Positions 6,977 to 7,447 of a DNA stretch of 7,447 nt are shown here, piece by piece. The position numbers were made by a program, and so were the translations under genes. The notes beneath the pieces were generated by a model that was not told the origin of the DNA, did not search any database, and was given only the letters and a program-made list of their open reading frames with translations. Within the stretch, counting starts at the first letter, position 1; every line of letters starts with the position of its first letter. Origin of the DNA: Rhodothermia bacterium (GTDB lineage Bacteria > Bacteroidota > Rhodothermia > Rhodothermales > JABDKH01); the NCBI GenBank assembly GCA_030431165.1, contig JAUIJQ010000147.1, positions 1 to 7,447 of the forward strand. The letters are read 5' to 3'.

Positions 6977-7447
6977 ATGAAGAAGAGCTTACTGCTTATC
7001 GCGGCGTTGTTTATTTCAACGTCGACGCAGGCACAGGTCGGCATCACCGTTGAGCCGTTTGCCGGCCTTTCATTTCCGACTGACTCCGGTTTTGGAGACG
7101 CATTCGAGACCGGTTTGACGCTTGGCGCGAGAGCCGGCTACGCCATTACAGATGCTGTGAAGGCGACGGTTGGCTTCTCTTATGGTCGCTATTCCTCGAA
7201 AGACAGCTTTGTGGATGTAGAATCTGCCGCGGCCAAGAGTGCTGGATTGAGCGGCGTACAGGGCTTTGACCCCAGTGCCACGTACACGCTGTTTGGCATT
7301 CGGGGCGGCGTCCGATACGGTGCTGCTGTTAACGAGACGGTCGGATGGTTTGGCGGCGTCGAAGTCGGGCCAACGAATCAGAAGATCAAGTCGGACTTTG
7401 GTAGCACCGATGGGGAGTGGGACCTGACGCTTGGCGTATACGCCGGT
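6977..7447 (+). CDS. Outer-membrane beta-barrel-like protein with signal peptide (3' end outside window)
   Basis: The frame starts at the ATG at 6977 and is open for 157 codons to the window edge, so the C-terminus is missing. The first residues, MKKSLLLIAALFISTSTQAQ, are a classic Sec signal peptide: two lysines, a hydrophobic core and a probable cleavage after TQA (about residue 19). The mature part has alternating polar and hydrophobic stretches rich in Gly, Tyr and Phe, such as LTLGARAGYAITD, VKATVGFSYGRYSS and LFGIRGGVRYG. That pattern is typical of small outer-membrane barrels (OMP_b-brl type), with strands separated by acidic turns. No lipobox cysteine follows the signal. No Shine-Dalgarno is visible before the ATG. 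I cannot assign a specific function or substrate. It is unlikely to share a role with the upstream DNA repair genes. Confidence 0.82.
   Translation, partial: MKKSLLLIAALFISTSTQAQVGITVEPFAGLSFPTDSGFGDAFETGLTLGARAGYAITDAVKATVGFSYGRYSSKDSFVDVESAAAKSAGLSGVQGFDPSATYTLFGIRGGVRYGAAVNETVGWFGGVEVGPTNQKIKSDFGSTDGEWDLTLGVYAG

Overview
The window is a compact, almost fully coding stretch of a GC-rich bacterial genome. Every gene reads left to right. Three things point to a Gram-negative bacterium, possibly a high-GC member of the Bacteroidota/Rhodothermota: the last gene encodes a secreted beta-barrel-like protein whose signal peptide ends in TQAQ, most starts lack a clear Shine-Dalgarno sequence, and the GC content is high. 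This placement is inference; the window holds no rRNA or marker gene.

Layout: (1) Positions 1-2642 hold the 3' part of a UvrD/AddA/RecB-type helicase-nuclease whose N-terminus lies outside the window. (2) Positions 2643-2889 are a 247-bp intergenic region with no convincing gene. It is rich in short inverted repeats, including a perfect 12-bp palindrome and an ATGACA-N6-TGTCAT dyad. (3) Positions 2890-4140 encode a YhaO/SbcD-type metallophosphoesterase. (4) Positions 4137-6932 encode a YhaN/SbcC-type ATPase that overlaps it by ATGA; in place of a zinc hook it carries a hydrophobic hairpin. (5) A 44-bp gap holds a weak promoter candidate. (6) From 6977 to the right edge runs the 5' part of a signal-peptide-bearing outer-membrane-type protein.

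The first three genes form a DNA-end-processing cluster. The helicase-nuclease would unwind and resect double-strand breaks. The YhaO/YhaN pair would form a nuclease-ATPase that cuts blocked or hairpinned ends, probably tethered near the membrane. The grouping resembles the Bacillus addB-addA-sbcD-sbcC arrangement, but with YhaN/YhaO-type partners. The outer-membrane gene is probably a separate unit. I see no CRISPR array, insertion sequence, tRNA, rRNA or clear new defence system. The least ordinary features are a 12-bp tandem repeat inside the ATPase gene and the structured intergenic region.
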